Notes: generated by a model from the sequence alone, not told the origin. Counted from the first letter of the stretch, positions 34,253-47,056 are shown. The stretch: 64,000 bases of DNA from Helianthus annuus (GCF_002127325.2 NC_035448.2:121782531-121846530), one strand, 5' to 3'. Translations and numbers: made by a program.

Positions 34253-34573
34253 GTTATGGCATCAACAAAACTTAGACATTACTTTGAAACAAATAGGATT
34301 CATGTTAAAACCAACTATCCTGTTAAAAATGTGCTTAGAAAACCTGAGATGTCAGGAAGAATGGCTAAGTGGTCGGTAAAGTTAAGTGCATATGATCTAG
34401 TATATGAACCTAGAAATGCCATAAAGTCTCAGGCTTTAGTTGACTTTGTGGCTGATTTCAGTAGTGATATTCAAAATGAAGTAGACCTAGAAGTTCAACA
34501 ACTAGGAGAAACCTCAGAATCCTGGACATTATATACTGATGGTGCATCTAATGTAAGAGGTGTAGGTTTAGGT
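34253..34573 (+). pseudogene. Pol fragment of Tat element C, left piece
   Basis: Open from ATGGCATC near 34256. It encodes the end of the first RNase H (ASTKLRHYFETNRIHVKTNY, RKPEMSGRMAKWSVKLSAYD) and the start of the archaeal-type RNase H (LYTDGASNVRGVGLG). It is cut by the copia insertion at 34573 and continues at 44237. It is more diverged from N than B is, so C belongs to a different subfamily. Confidence 0.9.
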
Positions 34574-35037
34574 TGTTGGTGCATGTTTTGTGACAACAGC
34601 TTAGATTTGGTCTTTGGATATCTTGTAATTAGTAAAACGATAAACAGTTAGCGGGTTTAGCTTTGTAATAGTTTGTAATAGTGAATTAAGAGTGATTGGG
34701 CCAAACCAAACCCACATATGGGGGAGGGTTTGCGAATTGGGCCTTGCCCAAGACCTAGCCCATATGCAAAGCTTTGTCCTATATAAACAAAGCTTAGCAT
34801 TAGGGTTTAGGTTAATCATCTAATCACCTTAATCACTTGGAGAGAATTCGTGAAAGACAACGGCTTGGACGAATTAGGATCTTGATTGATTGTAATCGTT
34901 ACGAAGATAATCAATAAAGATCGTGTTTGAAGTGATTCGTGTTCTACTCGTTTTCTGTGAAATCTAATCTAGGGGATTCCGCACTCTAGGTTAGATCGAC
35001 GATTCTGTTACGATCCGCACGCGTTACGGGACTTACA
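34574..35037 (+). repeat. 5' LTR of copia element (464 bp)
   Basis: TGTTGGTGCATG ... GGGACTTACA. TATA box TATATAAA at 34780-34787. It is followed by primer site TGGTATCAGAGC (about 35040-35051), complementary to initiator methionine tRNA. Confidence 0.93.
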
Positions 35038-35112
35038 ATTGGTATCAGAGCATTCGGCTCTTGATTGGCTTGGTTCAGAATCGTTTCTGCAGAAAAATCA
35101 GTGTTTTTGGAC

Positions 35113-35530
35113 GTTTTCGGAGGCTGAGTTCGTGTTCTGCTGCTGATTTCGGATAAGATTCAAGCATTTCGGATCATTACTGATCAAAATACTTGGATTT
35201 CGGACCAGAAACAGGATATTACGGACAGAAAACAAGCAATTACGGACCATTACGGATCTTCTGATTGCATTTCGGATTTTCAAACCTGCATTTCGGATCA
35301 TCAGGCTTTCATTTCGGATTGAACTGTTCCATTTCGGATTAATCAGTTGTATTTCGGACCAGGGTGACTTGATTTCAGATCCTTAGAGTTGCATTACGGA
35401 TCAGACTGTTCCATTACGGATCAGAAGGTGCTGATTTCGGATCAGTTAGCATCATTTCGGATCACACTTGTTCATTTCGGATAACCAAACTCATTTCGGA
35501 CGATTTCGGACCTTTTCTGATCATTTCGAA
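35113..35530 (+). repeat. Dispersed TTTCGGATCA-like words in copia leader
   Basis: About 19 copies of (T/A)CGGA, mostly as ATTTCGGATC or ATTACGGATC, spaced roughly 10-30 bp apart over 400 bp between primer site and gag, with decayed copies such as ATTTCAGATC. The spacing sequences differ. An A tract follows at about 35648-35665. Confidence 0.85.
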
Positions 35531-35803
35531 CGAGATGGAATTTTTCTTGGCTTGCGTAAGAAAAATTTCACTGTTTCGTGATTAGGAAATTAACCGTAGC
35601 TCATCTCAGGAAACCGTTTGCACCGTTGGGTTCGTTGGATTTTTAGGACAAAAAAAAAAAAAAAACTCTGGAAAATACCGAAAAAGGTTTTCGACATTAT
35701 ATATCTTTGGAATCGTAATCTCGAGACGAGTCTAACGGTATAATTTGGTAAAAACAGATTTCGGACAAAATTTGTATGGTTTTACCAGTCTGCTTACGCT
35801 AAA

Positions 35804-38800
35804 ATGTCGAACATGACTAAATTGAACGAACTCTTAAGGATGGAGCATGAGGTTGGCACAACCAACAAACAACCTAAGATGATGAAGGTGGAAAACTACT
35901 TGACATGGAAGGATAGGTTTCAATCCTTCATTGAATATCAGGACACTCGCATGTGGATCTGTATTGTTGACGGGTACACAAACCCTACACATGATTTTGA
36001 AGGCAGACCTCGTGTGACAGCTTATGTGAACATGCAGGAGAATGATAAAAACATGTATGAGGCTAAAAAGAGAGCCTTGGCTGCTATCAAGATGTCTTTA
36101 CCTGATAGCATCAAACATACCTTTAAGAAGTACACTACTTCAAAGGAAATGTGGGATGCACTAGAGAAGGGATATGAGGGAAATCCTGATGTCAAGAAGA
36201 ACAAAGTTGATCTACTGAAAAAGCAGTTTGCTGTGTTCAAGTACATGAAGAATGAGTCACTCGAAGACATCATCACTCGATACTACCATCTGATGTCAGA
36301 ACTGGACAATTATGATGTAGATTGCTATACTGACATAGAGAAAAATGATAAGCTGCTTGATGCTCTTCCTGCTAAGTGGGATATCTACACCCTAATGATC
36401 AAAGGAGAAGCAGATTATGACACAAAGGAACTAGAAGAAGTTGTTGGAAAGCTAAGAGCTTATGAGCTCAGTATGAAGAAGAAGGACACTGGATATGATC
36501 AGGTTCAAGATCCAGGGATCTACAATGGGCTTACATCTTCTTCATCACATGATGCTTCTAGCGACTCTGCTACTACATTTCTTTCGTGTGATAATGAGCA
36601 GGTTACAGTTAATGAAGATGGTGATGTGTGCTTTGTAGCTGCTTCAAGAGGATCGACAGGAGTTAAGAGACCATCAGCTTCTAAGCAAACAAGCAGTGCA
36701 AAGTCAATGCCTATGAGTGTGAAGTCTGCTGAAGAACACCTTGCACTACTTGCTTCGTTTGTTGCCTCTTATGAGAACTACATTCAGGGGAAGATATCTG
36801 ATCCTGCCACTTTAGATGAAGACTATGATCAGATTGACCCTGATGATCTAAAAGAGATGGATTTACAATGGCAGATGGCCATGATTTCGAGACGTGTGAA
36901 GAGGTTCATGAACAGAACTGGAAGGAAGTTTGTGGGGAAGAATGTAGGTTTTGACAAGGCCAAAGTCAAGTGCTTTAACTGTCAGAGTTATGGTCACTTC
37001 GCAAGGGAATGTCAGAAACAAAAGCATGAGACTTCGAGCCAGAGTTCAAACAATAGAAATTCATCAAACAACTCTAACTCAAGGGCGTTGATCTCTACTG
37101 CAAGAGAGGGTTCATATGACTGGAGCATTCACTTGGAAAATGATGAGAATGTTACACAAGCATTTATGGCAGAGATCGTGCCAGTTGAAGAAGCTGAAAC
37201 TAAAGCAAATGCTGAGAAAGAAAGTGATGCTGAGGTAAAGAAGGTTGATCAGACAACAGATGCTGAAGAGGAACAGCCAGAGTCTGAACATGAAATGGAA
37301 GCTGAAGAGAAAGATGAAATTATCAAAAGAATGGAAGCTCAACTTGCTGCTCTCATGGCAAACTCAGACAAATCGTCAGGAGAGGTAAGTAACTCTGTCA
37401 CTTCTGTTTGTTTAAAGTGTCGTGAACTACAGGGTGAAGTTGACAAATTGTCAACTCAAAACAAAAGTCTTGTGAGCGAAATGTCTAACGTAAAAGAATC
37501 AAATTTCTTTGCTAAAAGAAACGAGTCATCATATTTGAAAAAGATAAAAGGCTATGAAGCTGAAATTGAAGCTTTAACCTGCAAACTGAATGAAAAACTT
37601 CAAGTCATTGACTTAGCTCATGACATGATGGCTGAGAAAACAAAAGAGATTTCTGATAAAAACAAAGAGTTGTCAGATGCACAACTTAAAATTGTTGAAC
37701 TTGAAAAGAAATTAGGTCAATTCAGGGATTCTACTTTTGTTATGAAACATCTGATGGGCGGGTTAAAGAAGAGTAATGACAAAAAGACTGTGGGATTCCA
37801 GGGCTTTAATGAAGTCCCACCTCCTCTTAGTCATGACTATTCTTTCTTACCTGATGAAGATGAGTTCACAGACTTTCTGTCAACATCACCAAGTAGTTTC
37901 ACATCCAGTCAAGATGATGTGTTTGAAGATAATGATGCTAAGAAGGAAAATAACAGCAAACCTGTTTTGAAAAAGAAAAATACACCTTCTAAAAACAATA
38001 ACCAAACTTTTGATAAAAAGGTTAATTTTGTTCAAGGAAGTGATATGAAAACCGAAACAGCTGTTATTGAAAAGGAATCAAATGTAGAGTTTGCTAAAAA
38101 CAAAAACATAGAAAAATCTTAAATTAAGCAAACTGAACAAAATCCTTCCAAGGCATCATCATCAAAACCAGAATCTAGTTCAAAGGATTCAGGTGAGAAG
38201 TCTTCGAAAAAGAGATCGTGCTTCAAATATCACACAAAGGGACATGTAGCTAGCTGCTGTCCTAATAAAAAGGTTGAAGCACAAGTTAGTGAGAAACAGA
38301 GAGGGAAGTCACCAGAAAAGAATGGTGATAAAAAGGAAAGAGAATCTAACTCTCCAAAGAAATCTGCTCCAAAGCAACAACAGGGTGTTGCTAGTGGTGT
38401 AGATAAGGCTGAAAAAGGAACTCCTCAAGTTCCTTGTTTTCAAAGAAATCAACCAAGATTTCAGCCTGAATCTACATCAGGCAGATATGAGAGACCTAGA
38501 AGTAGTTCACCAAGAATGAACAATCAAAATTCAAATAATTTCAGAAGTCAAGGTCAATATCAAAATCGATACCATAATAATGGTGGTCGAACTTTTTATA
38601 ACAATGGCTTTAGAAATTACAACAATCAAGCTTATTGGAATCAAAACTCAAGATTTCAAAGGTCACATAGTCCAAACACATATAGGAACCCTCAGGACCA
38701 GAGACCTTATGGAAATCAAACCCCATTTCCATCAACAGGTCCAAGATCCAAGACTCCAGTTAGGAGTGATGGACATTGGATGGATGTTCCTGTAGTTGAT

Positions 38801-38851
38801 GAATCTGGACGACCCAAGACCATCAAGGCTTGGGTCCCCAACTCTAACTAA
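35804..38851 (+). pseudogene. Copia Gag, large, with one internal nonsense codon
   Basis: The first frame runs 35804-38122 (772 residues). It has a copia gag domain of the UBN2/DUF4219 kind (ENYLTWKDRFQSFIEY, YEGNPDVKKNKVDLLKKQF), an intact knuckle CFNCQSYGHFAREC near residue 390, and a long coiled coil at about residues 500-660. A TAA at 38120-38122 interrupts it; the same frame is open again to a TAA at 38849-38851. The second part has a knuckle-like CFKYHTKGHVASCC, with Tyr for the second Cys, and an Asn/Gln-rich tail ending KAWVPNSN. The second stop may be the natural end of Gag, since pol follows in the same frame. Confidence 0.82.
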
Positions 38852-41800
38852 TCTTTTGGTTGGTGTGTGCAGGAGCTGCTAAGGAGGATTATCAACTTAT
38901 GGTATGTTGATAGTGGCTGCTCCAGGCACATGACGGGGGATGCGAGATTGTTTTCTGAATTTGAAGAATATGATGGTGGACATGTTAATTTTGCTGGTGC
39001 TAAAGGTGGTAGGATTACTGGAAGAGGAAAAGTGACGAATGGGAAGATCACATTGGACAAAGTGAACTATGTTGAGCAGCTGAAACACAATCTGATGAGC
39101 GTGTCACAAGTCTGCGACAAGGGTCACTTGGTCCATTTTACAAATACTGAGGCATTGGTGTTGAAACCGGGTTTGGTCATTCCGGACGATTGGATAGTGA
39201 TGCGTGCACCAAGGAAAAATGATACTTATGTCATGGACATGGGTGCCAAAGATCCAACTGCTGCGGTGGCGTGTTTATTGTCAAAAGCATCTGAAGCTGA
39301 ATCTATGTTGTGGCACAGACGCATGGCTCACATTCACTACCACAAGATGAATTACATTATCAAAAATGAGCTAGTGAAAGGGGTTCCATTGTTGAGGTTT
39401 CAAGTGGAAGATAAATGTCTTCCATGTCAAAAGGGAAAACAACACAAGAAACCTCATAAGTCTAAAACAGTAAATTCCATTAATGCCCCTTATGAATTAC
39501 TTCACATGGATTTATTCGGTCCAGTGAACGTAAGGAGCATTGGTGGAAAGTACTACTGTCTTGTTGTCACTGATGATTACTCACGTTATTCATGGGTTTT
39601 CTTTTTAGGTACAAAAGATGAAACAGCAGAGATGCTGATAGATCTTTTTACAAAATTGGAAAACGTTCATGATGCAAGGATCAAGAGGATAAGGAGTGAT
39701 AATGGCACAGAATTCAAGAATCGTATTCTGGATCTCTATTGTCTTCGAAAGGGAATTGAACATCAATACTCTGCTCCCTACACTCCTCAACAAAATGGAG
39801 TCGTTGAAAGGAAAAACAGGACGTTGATTGAAGCCGCTAGGACGATGCTTTCAGATTCAAAGCTACCAGTTCTTTTCTGGGGAGAAGCTGTGAATACAGC
39901 TTGCTACGTCCTAAACAAAGTTTTAACCATTAAACGTTTTAACAAAACTTGTCATGAGTTGATGTTTAACGAAAAACCAAACTTAACAGGCTTTGAACCA
40001 TTTGGATTACCCTGCACCATTGTGCGAAACAAAGATAAACAAAAATTCGGTGAGGTGGCTGACGAAGGCTACTTTCTAGGCTACGTGCCTGGCACACCGA
40101 ATAAAAGGGGTTTCAATCTAAAAACCGGTAAAATTGAGGTTGTTTTCAATGTAGAAATTACTTCTTACAAACCTCAACAATCAACGAGTGGTCCTGCTAT
40201 ATTATATGATTATGAAAGTGTTTTTAAATCATTTAATATTCCTGAGGTTTCTGATGCAGATAATTCTCAGCTGATTCAAACAGTGATTGGTGAAGACGAT
40301 GAAGGCGAGTTCATGCCTAGATCGAATGTTGATATGTCAGATGCTCCGGAAACTTCCCATGATGCTGCTGATCCTGATTCAAGTGATAGTGAACCTGAAC
40401 CCAATCAGGGGGAGGATTTCATTAATCCATTTGCAAATCAGAATGTTCAGGGGGAGGTTGGATCAAACCTGGGTGACAATCTGGAAGTCGATGCTGTTGC
40501 TACTACACGAGCAAATAGAGATCATCCAGTTGACATGATTCTTGGAGATCCTACTGCAGGTGTTCAGACAAGAAGAAGCATTGCATCGAATTCTGGGTTA
40601 TTTGTTTCGATTGAGAAGTCTGGGATAGTAAATGAATGCTTGTATAGTTGCTTTATTTCCCAAGAGGAGCCGAAGAACATTCATATGGCTCTTAAAGACA
40701 ATTCATGGGTTGAAGCTATGCAAGAGGAATTGGCTCAGTTTGCGAAGTTGAAGGTCTGGGAGTTAGTGGACCTTCCGAAAGGTGAAAGAGAAATTGGCAC
40801 TAAATGGGTATTTAGGTGCAAGAAGGATGAAAGAGGGATTGTTACGCGCAACAAGGCTCGGTTAGTTGTTAAAGGGTTTAATCAGCAAGAAGGGATTGAT
40901 TACAATGAAGTGTTTGCACCAGTGGCAAGGTTGGAGGCAATTCGTTTGTTTCTGGCTTTTGCTTCCTTCAAGGGCTTTAAAGTTTACCAACTAGACGTGA
41001 AGAGTGCATTTCTTTACGGCAAAGTCCAAGAAGTGGTGTATGTCTCACAACCAGAAGGGTTCGTTGATCCAGACTATCCAGATCGAGTGTACAAACTTGA
41101 TAAGGCTTTGTATGGGTTACATCAAGCTCCCAGGGCGTGGTACGAGACACTGTCTACACATCTGATCAAGAATGGTTTTGAAAGAGGTCAGATTGACAGT
41201 ACACTGTTCATTAAGAGGAAGAAGGAAGATTTTCTGCTGGTACAGGTATACGTAGATGACCTCATCTTTGGGTCATCTGATGAGAACATGTGTAAGGAAT
41301 TTGAACAGGTGATGAAGAGCAAGTTTGAAATGAGTGCTATGGGTGAGCTGTCTTACTTTCTGGGATTACAAGTTGAACAGAAGGAGGATGGGATGTTTAT
41401 TCATCAAACGAAGTATGTGTATGACATTTTGGATCGGTTCAAAATGAATGATTGCTCTACTTCCAACACACCCATTTGTGAAAACCACAATCTCGGCCCA
41501 GATCATGAAAGCACTGAAGATGTTGATCCTACTCATTACAGGGCGATGATTGGTTCTCTAATGTACTTGACTGCTTCAAGACCTGACATCATGTTTGCCG
41601 TATGCTTGTGTGCCAGATATCAGGCGAATCCGAAAGAGTCACATATGAAAGCAGTGAAGCGTATTCTTCGTTACTTAAAGGGGAAACCTAAACTTGGGTT
41701 GTGGTATCCAGCTGATAGTGATTTGAGGTTCGTTGCTTACACTGATTCAGACTTTGGAGGATGTAAATCAAACAGAAAGTCTACAACTGGTGGTTGTCAG

Positions 41801-42196
41801 TTCTTAGGAGGCAGGATCGTGTCTTGGCAATGCAAGAAGCAATCCTGTGTGTCTACATCTACGTGTGAAGCTGAATATATTGCTGCGGGTAGCTGTTGCT
41901 CTCAGGTTCTCTGGATTCAACAGCAGATGCGCGATTACGGTTTGGATTTCACTCGTACTCCTATTATGATAGATAATAATGCCACTATATCAATCACAAA
42001 CAATCCCGTAAAGCACAATAGAACTAAACATATTGACATACGTCATCACTTTATACGGGATTGTGCTGAAAAACGACTAATTGAATTACATCGAGTCGAC
42101 ACAGAAGATAACCTTGCTGATCTTTACACAAAAGCTTTTGATCGAGCTCGCTTTGAACACTTAGTCGAACTCAACGGGATGAGGAATCCTGAATAA
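38852..42196 (+). CDS. Copia Pol: protease, integrase, RT, RNase H (intact)
   Basis: In the same frame as gag behind the TAA at 38849-38851; the first ATG-initiated frame starts at 38867 (1109 residues). Protease active site is [13 protein letters not shown] near residue 15. Integrase zinc finger is [10 protein letters not shown] ... CLPCQKGK, with catalytic core D (HMDLFGP), D (RSDNGTEF) and E ([10 protein letters not shown]). Reverse transcriptase has AFLYGKVQE and an intact YVDDLIFGS. RNase H has [17 protein letters not shown] and DIRHHFIRD. No stop or frameshift. This is the only complete, plausibly active pol in the window. A start downstream of a gag stop needs readthrough, reinitiation or a spliced message. 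Confidence 0.92.
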   Translation, partial: SFGWCVQELLRRIINLWYVDSGCSRHMTGDARLFSEFEEYDGGHVNFAGAKGGRITGRGKVTNGKITLDKVNYVEQLKHNLMSVSQVCDKGHLVHFTNTEALVLKPGLVIPDDWIVMRAPRKNDTYVMDMGAKDPTAAVACLLSKASEAESMLWHRRMAHIHYHKMNYIIKNELVKGVPLLRFQVEDKCLPCQKGKQHKKPHKSKTVNSINAPYELLHMDLFGPVNVRSIGGKYYCLVVTDDYSRYSWVFFLGTKDETAEMLIDLFTKLENVHDARIKRIRSDNGTEFKNRILDLYCLRKGIEHQYSAPYTPQQNGVVERKNRTLIEAARTMLSDSKLPVLFWGEAVNTACYVLNKVLTIKRFNKTCHELMFNEKPNLTGFEPFGLPCTIVRNKDKQKFGEVADEGYFLGYVPGTPNKRGFNLKTGKIEVVFNVEITSYKPQQSTSGPAILYDYESVFKSFNIPEVSDADNSQLIQTVIGEDDEGEFMPRSNVDMSDAPETSHDAADPDSSDSEPEPNQGEDFINPFANQNVQGEVGSNLGDNLEVDAVATTRANRDHPVDMILGDPTAGVQTRRSIASNSGLFVSIEKSGIVNECLYSCFISQEEPKNIHMALKDNSWVEAMQEELAQFAKLKVWELVDLPKGEREIGTKWVFRCKKDERGIVTRNKARLVVKGFNQQEGIDYNEVFAPVARLEAIRLFLAFASFKGFKVYQLDVKSAFLYGKVQEVVYVSQPEGFVDPDYPDRVYKLDKALYGLHQAPRAWYETLSTHLIKNGFERGQIDSTLFIKRKKEDFLLVQVYVDDLIFGSSDENMCKEFEQVMKSKFEMSAMGELSYFLGLQVEQKEDGMFIHQTKYVYDILDRFKMNDCSTSNTPICENHNLGPDHESTEDVDPTHYRAMIGSLMYLTASRPDIMFAVCLCARYQANPKESHMKAVKRILRYLKGKPKLGLWYPADSDLRFVAYTDSDFGGCKSNRKSTTGGCQFLGGRIVSWQCKKQSCVSTSTCEAEYIAAGSCCSQVLWIQQQMRDYGLDFTRTPIMIDNNATISITNNPVKHNRTKHIDIRHHFIRDCAEKRLIELHRVDTEDNLADLYTKAFDRARFEHLVELNGMRNPE

Positions 42197-43772
42197 CTGG
42201 TTTTTCATAAGAATTTTTGTAAATAGTTTACTGCTTTCTCAAAAATCAAAAATATAAAAACATTGAAAAATCAAAAACATAAAAAAAAATAGAAAATCAA
42301 AAATGAGTTATCACTGTGTGAAAAAGAAGAAATGATAGTACATTAGCAAGTTAGACTGTCACGCTGAAATTGAACCAAAATTGCTTAAGTGTGATAGCAG
42401 CTTCATCATATGATGTACCAGTAGGCAAAAGCATGAAATAATCAACTTACCAAAGTGATATAAACCTAAATGCACTGAGTATGAGTGGGGAACACATCAG
42501 TGGTGTATGGTTTAATGACCTTAATTCTTGTGTTGATAGATTGCCAAAATCTGAAGTTTTGGGTCTTTATACTGTTTTTTCATCCGGGGATATCATGGGT
42601 GTCCTTCTGCTGCATCCAGATACATGCTGACCTAGACACACCCAGGATATCTTAAAATAGCTAAAACTGCCAAAACCCTTAAAATGAAAAAGCTCTCAAA
42701 GAGAGTCATTCAATAAGTGCAAAATGCACAATTCGTACCAAAAATGGTATCTGTCTTAGCCCTCGATAAGATATTTTGGTCTCTCTGCTGTACGGAAGTA
42801 CTGACCTGTTCACCAATTATCTATCGTTGAAAATAAAACGGATGAATTCAGTATACTCACCTACTACGATGAATCTTTGTGCATACCTTGATCGCGGGGG
42901 TACATCCTGAAGTGGGACACTCTTGTATTTCGGTATAATAAAATTACCTTAACGTATCATACGGTAATGGTACTTGAAATGTTCATGCATTTTGTTTAGA
43001 TGGACAAACATACTGGTAATCGTCTTGAACTGCTTTTCACTAACACATTACATAAAGAATTAACTAATTGTGTGAAACAGTTTGATTTTGCTGATATGAT
43101 CTTCTTACTAGTGATTCTCACAAAAATAGAGTGTTTATTGCTTTTGTTATTTATTTGCTTTCAGAAAATGCAAAAATCCGAAAATAGTGTCTTTTTCTGT
43201 TTAAAATTCTTAACGTACGGAAAACTGTTATTCTTGGAGGAATTGTTACTGATAGGGGGAGACGGTGTTAGTAAGTGAGTTCAAAATTTTCAAATCAAGC
43301 AGGTTATGATGTGTTTTGTTTAAAGTTTGTGCGTGTTGGTGCTGAATGGAAAATGCTTAATCTGTAACACAGTTTAACAAATCTCTTGAATAATAATAAT
43401 TGTTTAACTTATGTTGAAAAATTCTTATGGTTTCTCGAGATGTTTGTTTTATAGTATACAGATTGAAGCTGTATGTTGCTGAAGAGTTGCTGTGAGGATG
43501 AGAGTTTGCTTGGATGCATGGTAGGACCTCCTTTCTACATTGCAGACAGAGTTGAAGAGTAGAAGAGTTGAAGAGTTGAAGATTGCTATTCAAATGCTGA
43601 ACTGGAGTTTACTCAAGCGCTAATGTCCTGAAGATTTGGTGATTGGATGCATCAGCTTAGGGGGAGTCTGTTGCTGACAGAAGCTGTTAAAGCTGAAGCT
43701 ATCCAAAGACCAAAAGACTTGAAGATTCTGAAGACTGAAGTTACCTTTGCGAGCTATTGTCAAGGGGGAGTT
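42197..43772 (+). other. Copia 3' noncoding region with several polypurine tracts
   Basis: No frame of convincing length and no envelope-like gene. GGGGGAG tracts occur at about 43253-43263, 43658-43667 and 43761-43770. The last lies just before the 3' LTR and is the probable primer for plus-strand DNA. Confidence 0.75.
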
Positions 43773-44236
43773 TGTTGGTGCATGTTTTGTGACAACAGCT
43801 TAGATTTGGTCTTTGGATATCTTGTAATTAGTAAAATGATAAACAGTTAGCGGGTTTAGCTTTGTAATAGTTTGTAATAGTGAATTAAGAGTGATTGGGC
43901 CAAACCAAACCCACATATGGGGGAGGGTTTGCGAATTGGGCCTTGCCCAAGACCTAGCCCATATGCAAAGCTTTGTCCTATATAAACAAAGCTTAGCATT
44001 AGGGTTTAGGTTAATCATCTAATCACCTTAATCACTTGGAGAGAATTCGTGAAAGACAACGGCTTGGACGAATTAGGATCTTGATTGATTGTAATCGTTA
44101 CGAAGATAATCAATAAAGATCGGGTTTGAAGTGATTCGTGTTCTACTCGTTTTCTGTGAAATCTAATCTAGGGGATTCCGCACTCTAGGTTAGATCGACG
44201 ATTCTGTTACGATCCGCACGCGTTACGGGACTTACA
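43773..44236 (+). repeat. 3' LTR of copia element (464 bp)
   Basis: Same boundaries as the 5' copy, two substitutions noted by eye. It is followed by TSD taggt and resumed pol of element C. Confidence 0.93.
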
Positions 44237-45965
44237 TAGGTATACTACTAAAATCGCCACAGGGGGACATAATACCCCAGGCTATTAGATGTGAATTTCC
44301 TGCCACTAATAATGAAGCAGAATATGAGGCTTTGATTGCAGGATTAGAATTGGCTAAAAATATGAATATTAAAAGTTTGCAAGTATATGTTGATTCCTTG
44401 TTAATTACTAATCATTTTAATGGTTCCTATGCAGTTAAAGGTGAGAAGTTAATTGAATATCTCGATATTCTCAAAAAATTAGCAGGATATTTTGATGTTT
44501 TTACACTTGAACAGGTACCAAGACAAGATAATGCTGAAGCAGATGCCTTGGCAAATCTGGGGTCATCGGTCAGGATACCAGAAGGGACCAAAATATCAAT
44601 ATTGCATATCTTGTATCCTGCGACGAATCCTCAGGATAAGGAAGTAGTAAGTATTCAGGATCATGGAGCTGAATATCCTGAAGAGGATCCTAAATCCTGG
44701 GCGGCTCCAATCATAAGATATCTCAAGGAAGGACACATCCCGAAAAATGAGAATCCTAAGGCCTTTAGAATGAAGGTATCACGATTCACTATTATAAATA
44801 ATGTTTTGTACGAGAAATCTCTTGCAGGACCATATTTGAGATGCTTGGAAGATCCTGAAGCCAAAGAAGTACTTCAGGATATACATGAAGGGGATTGTGG
44901 TAACCACACTGGGGGCAGGTCATTATTCTCAAAGGTATTGAGAACAAGATACTATTGGCCGACAATGAAGAAAGATGCTGCAGAATACGCTCGAAGATGT
45001 GATGCATGCCAAAGGCACAACAACATATTGCATCAACCAGCTGAACCGTTATATCCTAATATCCTATAGCTTCCCCTTGGCCATTCATGAAGTGGGGAAT
45101 GGACATAGTGGGAAAATTGCCAAAAGCTCCAGGAGGAAAAGTATTTATGCTAGCAATGACTGACTATTTTTCTAAATGGGTTGAAGCTGAAGCATTTGTC
45201 CAAGTTAGAGACCAAGAAGTAGTATCCTTCATAAAGAGAAATATCCTGACCAGGTTTGGAGTACCAGCCGAGATAATCTGTGACAATGGTTCTCAGTTCA
45301 TAAGTAAGAGGACTACTGACTTTTGCAAGAGTTGGGGAATCAAAATGATCATGTCTACTCCAATACATCCTCAAGCAAATGGACAGGCTGAATCCTCGAA
45401 CAAGATAATTGTCAACAACTTGAAGAAGAGATTAGGAGCTAAGAAAGGAAGATGGGCAGAAGAACTACCCTTTGTTTTATGGGCTGATAGAACAACAATA
45501 AAGAATGCAACTGGCCAAACTCCATTCTCCTTAGTATTTGGGGCAGAAGCGGTGATCCCAATAGAAATGGTGATACCTACGGCAAGATCCAATCTCCGGA
45601 TTCCTGAGCAGAATCCTGAAGCTATGTGCCAAGAACTAGACACTGTGGATGAGACAAGAGATGCAACAAAGCTAAGGATGGCATCATATCAACAGAGGAT
45701 ATCCAGAGCATACAACAAGAATATAAGGAATAGGAAGTTTCAAGTTGGGGATTGGGTGTTAAGAAAAGCTTTTCAGAATAAAAACCGGTGCTTTTATCTT
45801 AAACGAATTACTAATCCTGCCGATGGAAAATTAGCTCCAAAATGGGAAGGACCCTATGAGATTGAATCAGAAGCAGGAAAAGGAGCATATCGACTCAAGA
45901 ATATGGAAGGGGATATGCTACCAAGATCCTGGAATGCTATACACCTAAAGCTCTATTTCAAGTGA
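44237..45965 (+). pseudogene. Pol of Tat element C, right piece: RNase H to integrase
   Basis: Archaeal-type RNase H continues after the copia element (TNNEAEYEALIAGLELAK, VDSLL, DNAEADALANLG), then the integrase zinc finger (HEGDCGNHTGG ... CDACQRH). An 8-bp-type duplication near 45055-45068 (ATCCTAATATCCTATAG) shifts the frame; integrase resumes at 45087 ([32 protein letters not shown]) to the stop at 45963-45965. Near 45780-45808 about ten extra codons (KNRCFYLKRI) sit in frame between AFQN and TNPADGKL, absent from A, N and B. Inactive remnant. Confidence 0.88.
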
Positions 45966-47056
45966 GTTTAGAATTTAATTTCTAACTCAGGATGGTATGA
46001 ATTCTATCTCTTTTAAATATGTTTGAATTTATTTTTTTGAATCCAATACTGACTTAAGCATCGGATGGGTGTTAGCCAGGCTAACACCCACCTTAGTTTA
46101 AGGTTGTTTTGCAAAATATGCTTCAGGATATACCTCCAAGATATACACTTAGGATAATCCGGAAGATTAGAGGATTGGCCCCCTCTCTCACGTTTAAGGG
46201 ATCCTGATCCCTTCACAGGTTTAAAGGTATTCACCTTTCTCTCGAATTGGGTTTAAACACCCCGCCTGGAGCGCAAGTTATCCAGGGATAGTTCAAGATA
46301 GCGGGACCAGTCCATGTAAAAGTGGCTGACAATTTCGTTATTGTTGGCTATATCCTGGATCCTCAAGGTATATGAGGATTGATCACCCTCTCTCACCAAA
46401 GAGAATTTTCATACTTTCTAAGGTTTAAAGGTTTTCACCTTTCTAAGTCTTGGAGTTTATACACTCCCGCCTGTAGCGCATGAAAATCAGGGTTTATCCC
46501 CAGGATATTAAGGGTTTATCCCCAGGATATTAGGGGTTTATCTCCAGAATGTTAAGGATTTATCCACAGGAAAGCTAAAGTATGACCATATGATAAACAC
46601 AGGGGACATACGATTCAAAGGATGACTTAAAATTTGCACTAGGGACATTCCTAAGGTGGAAGATTGGAATTGACTCTCTAAGAATCTTTGGTATGATCTC
46701 TCCTTTTTTCGAATGACTTAAGTTTTCTAAGTTATATGACAATATCCTGACCAGGATATCTCTTAGGATACTTATCAGGATATTTTCAGAATATGTTCCC
46801 ATAATATTCCCAAGAATGTTCAAACAAAGCAATTTTCATAAGTAAAATTTATGCACTAATGACAACAATGGTAAGGCCAAAAGAAAGGTTATATTATTAA
46901 CGTAGCAAAAGTTTGTGCTTTTGGTTTCATCTCAAACCGATATCCATCCACCAAAAGCACAATTAGTCCTTAAACATATTTACCTAACAGTTGAAGGTTT
47001 CATCTCAAACCGAGACCTATCCACCTCCAACTGTTATATTGTTCAAAAAGCATTAA
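45966..47056 (+). other. Noncoding spacer of element C
   Basis: No gene. It holds four copies of GGGTTTATCCCCAGGATATT-like repeats at about 46488-46572, the C counterpart of the GGGCTTGTCCCCAG repeats, and words shared with the structured block of A, N and B (GGGACCAGT, GCCTGTAGCGCATGA). Hairpins AAAGG/CCTTT lie at 46223-46238 (loop TATTCA) and 46427-46442 (loop TTTTCA). The antisense gene and 3' LTR of C would lie beyond the D insertion and are not in the window. Confidence 0.7.

Larger units (their letters stand above)
34574..44236 (+). mobile_element. Young, nearly intact Ty1/copia element
   Basis: Identical-length LTRs (464 bp), TSD taggt (34569-34573 and 44237-44241), initiator-Met primer site, gag, and a full pol in copia order (protease, integrase, RT, RNase H). 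I saw two differences between the LTRs (near 34638 and 34923 against the 3' copy). The large coiled-coil gag and several GGGGGAG tracts before the 3' LTR recall Sireviruses, but the LTRs are short and no envelope-like frame follows pol, so the lineage is left open. Confidence 0.94.

Noticed and set aside
42197..43772. Envelope-like gene after copia pol
   Set aside because: No frame over 100 residues and no membrane or signal segment; only noncoding sequence and polypurine tracts.
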